A stretch of DNA of 41,556 bases from CAZOWM01 sp964583615 (GCA_964583615.1 CAZOWM010000030.1:1-41556), one strand, 5' to 3'; shown: positions 23,915 to 33,048, numbered from the stretch's first letter. Numbers and translations: made by a program. The notes: a model not told the origin generated them from the sequence alone.

Positions 23915-25114
23915 ATGGGTATTTCGTTGAAAATCGCATTCGTCATTTACGGAAGTGTCGATCAGGTTTCAGGTGGATACCTTTACGACAGAGAGGTTGT
24001 CTCCGCACTCCGGAAGAAAAACGACCGCGTGACGTTCGTCTCCCTCAGACAGCTTCCGTACTTTCTTTCCGCGCTGCAGTGGTGTTCACCGCGGCTCATC
24101 AAACTGTTCAGAAAAGGGTTCTGGCTGCGTGAAAACAACCCTGCGGACTGCATAGTCATCGACGAACTCGTGCACCCGTCTGTATGGTTCGCCGCTGCCC
24201 GCAAGGGCAGCCGGAGTCCAAAGCTCGTCCTCCTTGTACACCACCTGCGGTCAAAGGAGCGAAGAGCAAAGCTGGAAACCATCTTTACGCGCGCTTTTGA
24301 GAAAACCCTCGTAAATAGCGCGGACATGATCGTCGTGAACAGCCGCACGACGGCGCGCTCGGTTGAACAGCTTCTGCGAAAACCGCGCACAGTTCTGATC
24401 TGCCCTCCCGGCAGAGACACCTTCCTCTGCGGTTCACAGTACGGCTTTGAGAAAAAAAAATCGCCTCCTCCCGGTACAGATCGGGAAAAAACAGGCGCCG
24501 GAAAAAACACACCGGTTGAGCTGCTTGCGGTTGGAAACCTCATTCGCCGTAAGGGGTACACTCTCCTCATTCACGTCCTCTCACGGCTCCGCGGCCTCGA
24601 ATGGAGATTGACGATCGCAGGAAACGACAGGGCTGACCCGAAATACACCCGTACGCTGAAAACAAATATACGAAAGCTTGAAATGGAGCAATACATCGCG
24701 ATCACCGGAATCGTAAGTGCGGAAAGGCTTGCCGCACTCTACGCTTCGGCGGATATTTTCGTGTTTCCCACACAGTATGAAGGCTACGGCATTTCTCTTG
24801 CGGAAGCCATGAGCTTCGGTCTGCCCTATGTCGCGATGAACAGCGGTGCAGTTGCAGAGCTCACAGGGAGTGGGGGTTCACCCGGAAGAAAGGAGAATGG
24901 AGGAATCAGAAAAACGAAAGGGGGATTTCTCGCCGATCCGGACAACTCTGCTGCGCTCTACACTTCGCTGAAGAGACTCATCACAGATGCAGGCCTGAGG
25001 AAACGGCTTGGAGCCGAGTCATCGCGTCTGGCGTCCTCGCTGAGCATGTGGCGCGACACGGGCAACTGTTTTTTTTCTGCACTTCACAGTTCCGGCATAT
25101 ACAGGAAGAGCTGA
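23915..25114 (+). CDS. Glycosyltransferase family 4-like protein
   Basis: Retaining GT-B glycosyltransferase of about 399 residues. The N-terminal domain starts KIAFVIYGSVDQVSGGYLYDREVV, the typical acceptor-side glycine-rich loop. The donor domain has LAVGNLIRRKGY, FVFPTQYEGYGISLAEAMSFG with the E-x7-E motif, and the GAVAELTG loop. A Lys/Gly-rich insertion near the end of the donor domain is probably a surface loop. The ATG at 23915 lacks a clear ribosome binding site; a TTG at 23927 with GGATGGG upstream would give MKIAFVIYG and is a good alternative. Its position between PTPS-like and methyltransferase genes suggests it glycosylates the product of this gene set rather than cell-wall polymer. 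Confidence 0.83.
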   Translation: MGISLKIAFVIYGSVDQVSGGYLYDREVVSALRKKNDRVTFVSLRQLPYFLSALQWCSPRLIKLFRKGFWLRENNPADCIVIDELVHPSVWFAAARKGSRSPKLVLLVHHLRSKERRAKLETIFTRAFEKTLVNSADMIVVNSRTTARSVEQLLRKPRTVLICPPGRDTFLCGSQYGFEKKKSPPPGTDREKTGAGKNTPVELLAVGNLIRRKGYTLLIHVLSRLRGLEWRLTIAGNDRADPKYTRTLKTNIRKLEMEQYIAITGIVSAERLAALYASADIFVFPTQYEGYGISLAEAMSFGLPYVAMNSGAVAELTGSGGSPGRKENGGIRKTKGGFLADPDNSAALYTSLKRLITDAGLRKRLGAESSRLASSLSMWRDTGNCFFSALHSSGIYRKS

Positions 25115-25119
25115 AATAT

Positions 25120-26058
25120 ATGCACGCAAACGGACCATCTTCATACACGTTTCACCTAACAGAGTACCTCGAGGCAAAAATGAAGGTGGACGAAAAAAGC
25201 ATAAACAGGACGGTTCTGCGAACATTCAAGAACCTCATCCTGAAGAAAAAAGACCCCGTGATCGTGGACCTCGGAACAGGTACCGGCATTATGATCAGAA
25301 GGCTTTTGCGTTTCCCACTGCACGGTGATGCGGTGCTGTACGGGGTGGACAGCGATCAGCGTTGCTGCGCTGCTGCGTTCGATTACGTAAAAAAAGCCCT
25401 GCTTCTTCTGGAGTATGCGGTGGAGACTCAAAACGATCGGATCGTGGCCCAAAAGCCGGGCACGCGTCTTACTGTACACATCGTGCAATCCGACATACTC
25501 GATCGTTCGTTTCCGGTCTCTCTCGGAGTTTCACACGTACAGTGCATTACCGCAAACGCCTTCATGGATATTATCCCACTGAAAAACTGCATGGAACACA
25601 TCTCCGAACTCCTTGAAAAAGGCGGCATATTGTATTCCACGATCAATTACGACGGGCGCACCGCGCTCCTGCCTCACTGGCAAAACCACACCTTTGAACA
25701 GTCGCTTCTTGCACTCTACGACAATTCCATGGACGAACGCCTTGTGCACGGCTGCAGGACCGGAGGCAGCAGAACGGGAAGTTTGATTTTCAGCGCCGTG
25801 CGGGAAGCGGGCCTTGATATAGCAGATTTCGGAAGCTCAGACTGGCAGGTGTTTCCTGCAGGGGGCCGCTACAACAGAAAAGAGAAATATTTTCTCAACT
25901 CCATTGTCACGATGATCTACCGGGAGGGCAAAAAATCTGATCGAATCGACCACAAAGAGCTTGATTCGTGGTACGCGGACCGTCTCCGTCAGACGGATCT
26001 GAGCGTGCTCTCACTTATCACGCATCAGACGGATATTGTTGCGGTAAAAACAGAGTAA
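25120..26058 (+). CDS. SAM-dependent class I methyltransferase
   Basis: Predicted methyltransferase of 312 residues. Motif I is VDLGTGTGIMIRRLL at about 47-61; YGVDSDQ follows as the acidic strand-2 motif and VQSDILD as motif III-like. The C-terminal half has an extra segment with DNSMDERLVHGCRTGG and FPAGGRYNRKEKYFLNSI, seen also in some small-molecule methyltransferases. The ATG at 25120 is 5 nt after the glycosyltransferase stop, with AGGAAGAG upstream; an in-frame ATG at 25048 would overlap that gene. Tight packing places it in the RibD/MDR/PTPS/GT set, where it probably methylates the same product. The acceptor atom cannot be predicted. Confidence 0.82.
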   Translation: MHANGPSSYTFHLTEYLEAKMKVDEKSINRTVLRTFKNLILKKKDPVIVDLGTGTGIMIRRLLRFPLHGDAVLYGVDSDQRCCAAAFDYVKKALLLLEYAVETQNDRIVAQKPGTRLTVHIVQSDILDRSFPVSLGVSHVQCITANAFMDIIPLKNCMEHISELLEKGGILYSTINYDGRTALLPHWQNHTFEQSLLALYDNSMDERLVHGCRTGGSRTGSLIFSAVREAGLDIADFGSSDWQVFPAGGRYNRKEKYFLNSIVTMIYREGKKSDRIDHKELDSWYADRLRQTDLSVLSLITHQTDIVAVKTE

Positions 26059-26116
26059 AAGGATTTGGTTTGCTCTGAGCGGGTCATTGCGATACATTAA
26101 ATCGGAGGGAAAAAGT

Positions 26117-27283
26117 ATGAAAATCGTGATGGATTTTCGCAAGTATGACGGCGTGGTGGGGGGAGTGGAGCAGGGAGTTTATCAGATCACCAGGTATGCC
26201 ACCGCGCACGGACACTTGATCATGCTCCTTTGCAAACGGAACAGATATGAAGAGGTGAAGAAACTGTTTCAGGACAGCAAAAACCTTCACATTGAGCCGC
26301 TCGATGTCGCCACCCACGTAATGTGCAGAAAGAATGTGCTTCTCGATTCTCACACAATCCAGGACCTTGCCGTACAAAACGGTGCGGATGTCATTCATTT
26401 TCCCTATAACTGGGCCTTTCCGCTGAAGAAACGGGTCCCATCTGTCCTCACCGTTCACGATGTCATACCGTTTACATTCCGGGAAGCTCAGAGTCTGTAC
26501 ACCAACCTTTTCAAGTACAAACCTGGAATGAAAAAGGCGTGCGCTCTCAACGATGTGATCGTTACGGTTTCAGAGTTTTCCAGACAGGATATATCCCGGA
26601 AGGTGGGGGTTCCCCTGGAAAAAATCCGGGTGATATACAACGGTCTCAGAGAGCCGAACCGCAGCAAAAAGAGCGTGGCTTCCGCGCTGAAAAAGAAGTA
26701 CGGCATCGGTTCACGGTACATCCTCAATGTTGGCGGTATTCATGAACGAAAGAACATCGTGCGGCTCATCAAGGCCTTTGCCATATTTGTGAAGCGGACC
26801 GGTTATGCGGGCACACTCGTGATCACCGGAAAGGTATCGGGCACCTCTTATCAAGAAAAAATGAAAAAACGTTGCGATATGGCAGTTTCGGAAACAGGGA
26901 TGAACGGCAGGGTTTTGTTCACGAACTTCATTACAGAAGCCGAACTCGACACACTGTTCCACGAAGCAGATTTTTTCGTGTATCCATCGCTCTACGAGGG
27001 ATTTGGAATCCCAATACTCGAGGCGATGAAGATCGGCCTCCCCGTAATAACCTCCAATGCCACTGCACTTCCCGAAGTTGCGGGAGGCGCGGCACTTCTC
27101 ACCGACCCCGAAGACGTTGAGGACATTGCAGCAAAAATGAGACTGCTTCTCGAAGACCACAAGATCAGAAAAGATCTCAAAACAAAAGGACCTGCGCAGG
27201 CAAGGCTTTTCACCTGGGAAAAAACCGCAGAAGAGTACCTCTCTCTGTACAGTGAAATCTCCGGGCAGACCCCCCCAAAATAA
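26117..27283 (+). CDS. Glycosyltransferase family 4 protein
   Basis: GT4 glycosyltransferase of 388 residues with a GT-B fold. The N-terminus is MKIVMDFRKYDGVVGGVEQGV with the glycine-rich acceptor loop; the HDVIPF motif near 115-120 and ILNVGGIHERKNIVRLIKAF near 200-219 are typical of mannosyl/rhamnosyl-type GT4 enzymes; PSLYEGFGIPILEAMKIG carries the E-x7-E motif, followed by LPEVAGGAALL. GGAGGG lies just before the ATG. It follows the methyltransferase gene by 58 nt, looser than the spacing inside the RibD-to-methyltransferase set, so it may belong to that unit or be an independent surface-sugar gene. It is unlike the other GT4 in its N-terminal half. It converges with manA across 21 nt. 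Confidence 0.85.
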   Translation: MKIVMDFRKYDGVVGGVEQGVYQITRYATAHGHLIMLLCKRNRYEEVKKLFQDSKNLHIEPLDVATHVMCRKNVLLDSHTIQDLAVQNGADVIHFPYNWAFPLKKRVPSVLTVHDVIPFTFREAQSLYTNLFKYKPGMKKACALNDVIVTVSEFSRQDISRKVGVPLEKIRVIYNGLREPNRSKKSVASALKKKYGIGSRYILNVGGIHERKNIVRLIKAFAIFVKRTGYAGTLVITGKVSGTSYQEKMKKRCDMAVSETGMNGRVLFTNFITEAELDTLFHEADFFVYPSLYEGFGIPILEAMKIGLPVITSNATALPEVAGGAALLTDPEDVEDIAAKMRLLLEDHKIRKDLKTKGPAQARLFTWEKTAEEYLSLYSEISGQTPPK

Positions 27284-27304
27284 ACATACGTCTCCGTGCG
27301 GGTT

Positions 27305-28567
27305 TTATGTGGAAGCCTCAGGGCTGCGGCCGGTTGTTTTTCCTCGTATCCCCCGGGGGACCGACGCTTTGAACAGCACACCGTGACCGGAAGCCCTGTA
27401 CGAACCGGCGGATGCGGGAACCAGAACGGAATCTCCCCTTTTCATCACCATCTCGCCTCTTTTATCGGGAGCATGAAGAGAAACACTGCCTTCCGTACAG
27501 AGGAGGATAGAAACGCTTCTGTTTGCCCTTTCCTCATAGACGTTTTTACTGCGCAGGCAGATGCGCGAAAGAGAAAACTCATCAGCAGGAGATTCGTACT
27601 CATACACACCGTCTTCGAGTTCCCTCACCGCCGCCTTTTTGAAATAGGTCGGCTCAAAGCTGAGGATATTCAAAAGCTCAGGGACGTCTATAAATTTTTT
27701 GGTGAGCCCTCCCCGGAGCACATTATCGGAATTGGCCATGAGTTCGATTCCGACCCCTTCGAGATAGGCATGGAGCACTCCCGCCTGTGTGAAAAAGGCG
27801 TCACCCGGCTGGAGGTTTACGAGGTTCAGGATGAGTGGACAGACAACGCCGATATCTCCCGGGTACTCCTCGTTGAGCCTGAGAATCCACTGCTTGACAT
27901 TTCGTTTTTCTGTCTCTTCCTCATCTCGCAGATGTGCCGCCCATTGCACCGCCTCCCCGACTGCGGCGTGCTTCTGTTCTTCAAGCAGCGTCATCAAAGC
28001 GTGGAAGAATGTTTTTAGTCCGCTTCGGTTCGGCGATCTCTCAAGACTCTCGATTACCGGCCCGATGCTTCGGAAATGAACACGCTTCAGTAATCCCAGC
28101 ATTTCCTCAAGCGGCCTGAAACCGTCCATCGCCCAGAAGTTCGTAAGCGCAGAGAGTATCTCTGGTTTGTGGTTTCTGTCTTTGTAGCTTCGTTCATATG
28201 CGTTGAGCGGTATTCCCTGTGCTGTCTCGCGCTGAAACCCCTCACGCGCCTGCGCGATGTTCGGGTGGGCCTGTATTGACAGAGGCTTCGCAGCTGCGAT
28301 AACCTTGAAGAGAAAGGGGAGCGTACCTGAAAATCGCGTGGAAACCGCAGAACCGAGAACCTTCTCCGGCGAACCATCGATGAATTCCTGAAGTGTCATC
28401 CTGCGATTCCTCGACACGACTATCGAGGGTGCTTTTGGATGGGCCCCCATCCAGAGCTCAGCCTGCGGCACGGGGGAGGGAGAAAAGCGACCCAGCAGTT
28501 CGGCTATTGCAGTGTTCGATCCCCACGCATATTCCTGTACGCTGTTTTCAAGGCGATATATTTCCAT
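27305..28567 (-). CDS. manA: Mannose-6-phosphate isomerase, type I
   Basis: Zinc enzyme interconverting mannose 6-phosphate and fructose 6-phosphate. The 420 residues show the type I cupin core: LSIQAHPN with Gln and His zinc ligands, KDRNHKPE with the Glu ligand, and the signature GDAFFTQAGVLHAYLEGVGIE with the last His, followed by MANSDNVLRGGLTKK. ATG at 28567 has GAGGA 7 nt upstream; an ATG four codons earlier has none. It lies 39 nt downstream of a GH130 phosphorylase gene on the same strand, so the pair probably channels mannosides released as mannose phosphates into glycolysis. Confidence 0.93.
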   Translation of the reverse strand: MEIYRLENSVQEYAWGSNTAIAELLGRFSPSPVPQAELWMGAHPKAPSIVVSRNRRMTLQEFIDGSPEKVLGSAVSTRFSGTLPFLFKVIAAAKPLSIQAHPNIAQAREGFQRETAQGIPLNAYERSYKDRNHKPEILSALTNFWAMDGFRPLEEMLGLLKRVHFRSIGPVIESLERSPNRSGLKTFFHALMTLLEEQKHAAVGEAVQWAAHLRDEEETEKRNVKQWILRLNEEYPGDIGVVCPLILNLVNLQPGDAFFTQAGVLHAYLEGVGIELMANSDNVLRGGLTKKFIDVPELLNILSFEPTYFKKAAVRELEDGVYEYESPADEFSLSRICLRSKNVYEERANRSVSILLCTEGSVSLHAPDKRGEMVMKRGDSVLVPASAGSYRASGHGVLFKASVPRGIRGKTTGRSPEAST

Positions 28568-28606
28568 AGGTTTCCTCATGCGGGCAATGAAGGACCGGCG
28601 GGAAGT

Positions 28607-29647
28607 TCAGAAGCTGTCCAGCAGCGTATCCATGTCAGTCATTGCAAGACCGACGGACTCGTCTGCAGCCCCGTAGTATATGTATACTTTATCTTGAAAC
28701 TCGACAATTCCGTTTGTAAATACGACGTTCCCGAAAAACCCCTCGGTCTCAAATGGCTCTGTGGGAACGATGAGCGGGTGCTCAGCCCTTTTGACCACTT
28801 TGTACGGCTCGTCCAGGTCGAGGAGAAGGCAAAACAGTGCGTATACGGAATTATCTCCTTTTCCGTGATAGATGACCAGCCATCCTTCCGAAGTTTTCAA
28901 CGGCGGAGCGCCCCCTCCGATTTTCATCGATTCCCACTTCGTTTCTCTCGGGCGCAAGATACAGCGGTGATTTCCCCAGTGTATGAGATCGGGTGACTCC
29001 GCGTACCAGATCGAGGCTTTCCCGAAGCCCGAGTTGTTCGGTCTGTGCAGAGCACAATATTTTCCGTGGATCATTTCAGGAAAGATCGCGACATCCTTGT
29101 TCTCCGGATGAAAAATGATCCCTTTGCGTGTGATCTTTCTGAAATCATCGGTACACCCGAGTGCGGTAGCCCATGAGTCTTCGGATATTACGGTGAAGTT
29201 GACGTAGTAGGTCCCGTCTATGCAGGTTACCCGTGCATCCTCACAGCCGTATTTTTCCGACTCGTCTGCGGGATAAATAAAGGGGTGTTGTTCTACGGTA
29301 AAATGAACGCCGTCTCTGCTCATCGCCACTCGGATGTGGGAGATGGAAGTGAGGTAATCCTTCCCTCTGTAGTACACTCCGCGGGTATCCTTCAGCACGA
29401 GGTCCGGGTCACCGCTTCTGAACTCCATGATATCAGGATAGGATTTGTCGTCCTCAAACCTGTATACCGGAGTGCGCACATACCCATCTTTTTGTTCACA
29501 GGATTCCGAAACCCGTAAAAGAAGAATTATCTCGTCATTCCATTTTATGGCCCCGGGGTTGAATGCTCCAAGAACCCTGTACCCCTCTCTCGATGGCCGA
29601 ACATGCGTCGGCGCAATGACCGGATTGTGTTCATACTTTTTCAGCAT
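28607..29647 (-). CDS. GH130 family glycoside phosphorylase (mannoside)
   Basis: Predicted cytoplasmic inverting phosphorylase that cleaves beta-mannosides (for example beta-1,4-mannosyl-glucose or beta-mannooligosaccharides) to alpha-mannose 1-phosphate. At 346 residues it matches the five-bladed beta-propeller GH130 family. Visible motifs: LGAFNPGA near 26-33, FRSGDPDLV, YGCEDARVT with the catalytic Asp region near 133-141, KIGGGAPP and WLVIYHGKG with phosphate-binding residues, and VYIYYGAADE near the end. GAGGGG precedes the ATG. It sits between the FecR-domain protein and manA, all on the minus strand with short gaps. Subfamily and exact substrate are not determined from the sequence. 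Confidence 0.88.
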   Translation of the reverse strand: MLKKYEHNPVIAPTHVRPSREGYRVLGAFNPGAIKWNDEIILLLRVSESCEQKDGYVRTPVYRFEDDKSYPDIMEFRSGDPDLVLKDTRGVYYRGKDYLTSISHIRVAMSRDGVHFTVEQHPFIYPADESEKYGCEDARVTCIDGTYYVNFTVISEDSWATALGCTDDFRKITRKGIIFHPENKDVAIFPEMIHGKYCALHRPNNSGFGKASIWYAESPDLIHWGNHRCILRPRETKWESMKIGGGAPPLKTSEGWLVIYHGKGDNSVYALFCLLLDLDEPYKVVKRAEHPLIVPTEPFETEGFFGNVVFTNGIVEFQDKVYIYYGAADESVGLAMTDMDTLLDSF

Positions 29648-29684
29648 TTTCCCCTCTCTTCAAAAAATCCGCACGTGTTGTTTT

Positions 29685-31736
29685 CTAGAAAAATGTGAAG
29701 ATGGTGGTAATTCCAAAAGAATCCACCGGATCAAAAACCGCGGCCTCGTCGTTGTACTGATAGGTCCGGTTGTACGAGAACCTGAGCGCGACAACAGGTG
29801 CGAGCTGATAGGTGAGCGTACCCTCGAGCACCGTGTCCTCGTTGAAAGGGTCATCGAACACATCATCGAGGTTTTCCGTACGCGTATAGGACAGTGAGCC
29901 GTAAATCCTGGGAATCAATCCTTCGTGAACCCGGGCGTACAACCGCCCTTGTTTCACCGGCTCCTCACCGTTTCCGGTAACCCTTTTATAATCCCCATAT
30001 TCGGCTCCGAGCTCGAGCTTGCGCATCAGCTCCACCCCGCCGCTTATCAGAACACCCGACGTCTTCGTGTCTTCATAGGTCGGCTGCTCCTGAGCGATGA
30101 TGAGGTCCTGCAGTTCCTGCGCGTAAGTAAGCCGCCTGTTTTCCCACAGAGAATTAATGATCCCCGGTTCGAAATAGTTGAAGATGTAGCGGTATTCAAA
30201 CCTGTAGCGTATAAAATTCGCGAGCTTTCCTTTGACCCCCGCGCCGGTGCCGAGCCCTTTAACAAAATCGAGCTTTCCCGCTTCAACCCCGTAACTCGCG
30301 AGCGCCGGAGGAACCTCCCTGTACCCGTACCCGAGCTTCGCGGCATCCGCATAGAGCAGCACGCTGAGTATGTCGCTTCGCAACAGAGGCAATCCGGTAT
30401 CAATACCGACAAAGAAAAGCCTCGGGAGCTGGTCTTCGTCGGTGACCGCTGCCGGCCATGAAGAGCTTTCCGGTTTCGGCCTGTCGTGAAACAATGTTGC
30501 ACCGAATTCAAGAGGAAAATCGGATCCCGCAGGTCTGAGAAACACCCTCCCCCCGAAAGCCTGAAAGCGAGCTACCTGCGCCACGATGGTCTCAAAACCG
30601 AAAGACTCGGCGTCTATATTCAGCTGGATCCCTGTGTTGATCTGTTCCGGAAAATATATCATGTTCGAGTAGCCGTCAACGATAAACCCGTGCCCCAGAT
30701 AAAAATCATCGATCCCCCCCAACCTGAAATAAAAGGGGTCTGACTGTTGCGCATATTGTATAAAGAGGAATTTCGTGAGCAGATCGTTGAGAGAATCATC
30801 GAAGTCTCTGAAATCCCACTCGTCGTGATTGTACCAGTCCTCAAACCCGAAGATTCCCACATCCGGGGCAAAGATCGCGGGAAGAAAGAGACCGATTCCC
30901 AGCTTTCCGATGCTGAGCTCGGGAGAAAAAACCCAGCGTGCATAGACATCGCCGTCAATGGTAATGCTGCCTACATAGGCATTCAACTCAAGAAATTTCC
31001 CAATCGCGCCTTCGCTCTTTTTTTCGTCGACATGTTTTTCGACCTCCTCAACCTCGGGTTCCCTGATTACCTCTATCGTCTCAGCAGGAAACTTCTGCAG
31101 TTCCTTATTCCACTCTTCAACCATATTCACGGGTATCTCTTTTACGGCTTGCGGTACGCCCTGGGTCGGAACGAGGCCCATCTCACCTGCATTGATCACG
31201 ATTGCCTCGAATGACCCTGTCAGGCTTTCGAGGCCCACTTTTCCGTCGAATACGAGAATGTCCGATTTCTCCCCGTCGAAATACACCCCGTAATCGGTTC
31301 CCCGGACACCTGCAAGTGATGTACCGGATACGATCTCGAACCGGGAGTCCGGGGTTTTCAGTTTTTCGACCTTGGCCCGCACCCTTCCAAAAAGAAGTTT
31401 GAAGCGCTGCGCAATTCCTCCGGACATTTCTTCGGCTGCTATCTGTTCCAGGCGAAAAACGGACCCATTGGAAATTTTTAAACTGCTCCCGTCAGGCATG
31501 TGTACTTCACAGAGCGCTTCTCTTCCGGTGCGTATAAGCGTACCCTCGAACACCTCCATGCCGAGCTCCGCGGGTTCGAAGTCATCCAGTTCATTTTCCT
31601 GTGTAAGGTCCACTTCGACATTGCCGGAGAGAAAAGAAATGTAGGCCGTGAAACCGCTCGTGTCATCCCCAGCGTGTGCGAATCCGAAAAAACCGCATAT
31701 CAGCAGAGCGAAGATATATATGATGATCCGTTTCAT
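29685..31736 (-). CDS. Exported FecR-domain protein fused to an outer-membrane-type beta-rich domain
   Basis: A 683-residue envelope protein. A signal peptide (MKRIIIYIFALLICGFFGFAHA) precedes a FecR-type domain (about 30-185) with the pattern RTGREALCEVHMPDGSSLKIS, SRFEIVSGTSLAGVRGTDYGV. An acidic/Pro-rich linker (about 205-245) leads to a long region rich in alternating aromatic strands, ending ...GITTIFTFF, as expected for an outer-membrane barrel with a terminal Phe. It lacks the transmembrane anti-sigma arrangement of true FecR. The barrel part resembles the neighbouring 432-aa protein (both have GHGFIVDGYSNMIYFPE / GHGLIMEGFTNTLFYPQ). ATG at 31736 has GGGGAG upstream; it starts 13 nt after the neighbour's stop. 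Function unknown; perhaps a surface or periplasmic scaffold. Confidence 0.75.
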   Translation of the reverse strand: MKRIIIYIFALLICGFFGFAHAGDDTSGFTAYISFLSGNVEVDLTQENELDDFEPAELGMEVFEGTLIRTGREALCEVHMPDGSSLKISNGSVFRLEQIAAEEMSGGIAQRFKLLFGRVRAKVEKLKTPDSRFEIVSGTSLAGVRGTDYGVYFDGEKSDILVFDGKVGLESLTGSFEAIVINAGEMGLVPTQGVPQAVKEIPVNMVEEWNKELQKFPAETIEVIREPEVEEVEKHVDEKKSEGAIGKFLELNAYVGSITIDGDVYARWVFSPELSIGKLGIGLFLPAIFAPDVGIFGFEDWYNHDEWDFRDFDDSLNDLLTKFLFIQYAQQSDPFYFRLGGIDDFYLGHGFIVDGYSNMIYFPEQINTGIQLNIDAESFGFETIVAQVARFQAFGGRVFLRPAGSDFPLEFGATLFHDRPKPESSSWPAAVTDEDQLPRLFFVGIDTGLPLLRSDILSVLLYADAAKLGYGYREVPPALASYGVEAGKLDFVKGLGTGAGVKGKLANFIRYRFEYRYIFNYFEPGIINSLWENRRLTYAQELQDLIIAQEQPTYEDTKTSGVLISGGVELMRKLELGAEYGDYKRVTGNGEEPVKQGRLYARVHEGLIPRIYGSLSYTRTENLDDVFDDPFNEDTVLEGTLTYQLAPVVALRFSYNRTYQYNDEAAVFDPVDSFGITTIFTFF

Positions 31737-31749
31737 GGTCTTCTCCCCT

Positions 31750-33048
31750 TCAGAATGAAAATTGTGTTTCCACAAAAGTTCTGTCGGCCACAGCCCCCGA
31801 GTATGGTGAATACGCTCTCTCGAAGAGGAATACGATGCTCGCAGAAGGACTCACGTGATATATCAGAGAAGCTGCGAGAAGGCTCTGCTCCTCATCGAAA
31901 AAATCTGAGAAGCTGTCGATGTCTTTTTTATCGTATGAAACCGCGATGTCGAACTTCGGTATCGTGCCCGGAAGTGTGCCGATCCCCGTTTGAATTCTGG
32001 GGCCTTCGACATCTGTGAAACCGTCGGTCCAGAAAAAGGAGAAATTGAAAAAATTGAACAACCGGAGTTCGGTACCGAGAAGATATCCGACATAAAACTC
32101 ATCGAAGGCATCGAGACCGCTGAACTTTACTGCCCGTTCCACTTCGTAAAAGGGATCGAAGTAGTGAGCGACAAACTGCTTCCCGAAAAATCTAAGCTGC
32201 CCAAAAAGCTTCAGCCAGTCGTACGTATAGGTGGTGCCGATAAAAGCACCGCTTCCCTTGTCAAGGATGGCAGCCCAGTCGGCATAGGCGATGAGGCTCA
32301 TATTTTCGCGCAGAAGCAGCGGCATTTCCGCGTCAATGCCAAACTCAGTCACCTCTTTGCTCGAAGAGCTGTCCCCCGGGTGATCTGCAGGATCATCCTG
32401 GGGGTCAAGGTCCGTTACGACCGCGGCTCCAATCGTGAATTCCTTGAGAAGCGGGTGTTGCACAGATCTCAGCGGCCTCATATAGGCCCTGATCCCGACG
32501 ATGTCCCAGTCAACGACGTCGTCGACAACAGCCTGGACTCCGAAATAGGGAAAGTTGAGCACACTGCCGTCAAAATCGAAGTTCAGGCCAAGCTTGATCA
32601 TCTGCGGGTAAAAGAGCGTGTTGGTGAACCCTTCCATTATCAATCCATGTCCGAGCGTGTAACTTTTAAACTGCCCGACGAGTCCGTACACAGGGTCTGT
32701 TTTCAACCCGTAGCGCAGATAATGAATTTTGTACAGATAATCAGAAAAAGAAGACCAACGGTCCGCTTTCCCGTCCTTGTCGAGATCACGGAGGTTGAAA
32801 TCGCCGTCGAATTCGATCGTAAAATCCAGAACCAGCCCCCATTTCCCGTACGTAAACAGGGGAAAAAATGAAAACTTCTGAAAGCTCACCTGGTCTCCAT
32901 CTACATCTTCATAGCTGGACAATCCAAAGCTGAAATCCATTCCGAACCCGAGCCTGGGTTTGCCCTGAGACTTTTGTTCATTCTGGGCATACACAGCACC
33001 CACACAAAACGCAAAGATAAAAACGACAACCAATCCCTTTTTCCACAT
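31750..33048 (-). CDS. Outer-membrane beta-barrel-type protein of unknown function
   Basis: A 432-residue exported protein. The signal peptide MWKKGLVVVFIFAFCVGAVYAQ is followed by many amphipathic strands rich in Phe, Tyr and Gly and ends TFVETQFSF with the terminal Phe that barrel-assembly machinery recognises. A stretch DKDGKADRW near residue 90 looks like a surface acidic loop. It shares strand motifs with the FecR-barrel protein encoded just downstream, so the two are probably related barrels working together. ATG at 33048 has a strong GAGGAGAGGGGGG upstream, and a near-consensus sigma70 promoter lies about 30 nt further. It likely heads the operon with the FecR-barrel, GH130 and manA genes. 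A role in glycan uptake is possible from that context but not shown. Confidence 0.75.
   Translation of the reverse strand: MWKKGLVVVFIFAFCVGAVYAQNEQKSQGKPRLGFGMDFSFGLSSYEDVDGDQVSFQKFSFFPLFTYGKWGLVLDFTIEFDGDFNLRDLDKDGKADRWSSFSDYLYKIHYLRYGLKTDPVYGLVGQFKSYTLGHGLIMEGFTNTLFYPQMIKLGLNFDFDGSVLNFPYFGVQAVVDDVVDWDIVGIRAYMRPLRSVQHPLLKEFTIGAAVVTDLDPQDDPADHPGDSSSSKEVTEFGIDAEMPLLLRENMSLIAYADWAAILDKGSGAFIGTTYTYDWLKLFGQLRFFGKQFVAHYFDPFYEVERAVKFSGLDAFDEFYVGYLLGTELRLFNFFNFSFFWTDGFTDVEGPRIQTGIGTLPGTIPKFDIAVSYDKKDIDSFSDFFDEEQSLLAASLIYHVSPSASIVFLFERAYSPYSGAVADRTFVETQFSF

Noticed and set aside
31990..32871. 293-codon plus-strand frame opposite the barrel protein
   Set aside because: It is the complement of a gene with a signal peptide, strong ribosome binding site and promoter; no independent signals.
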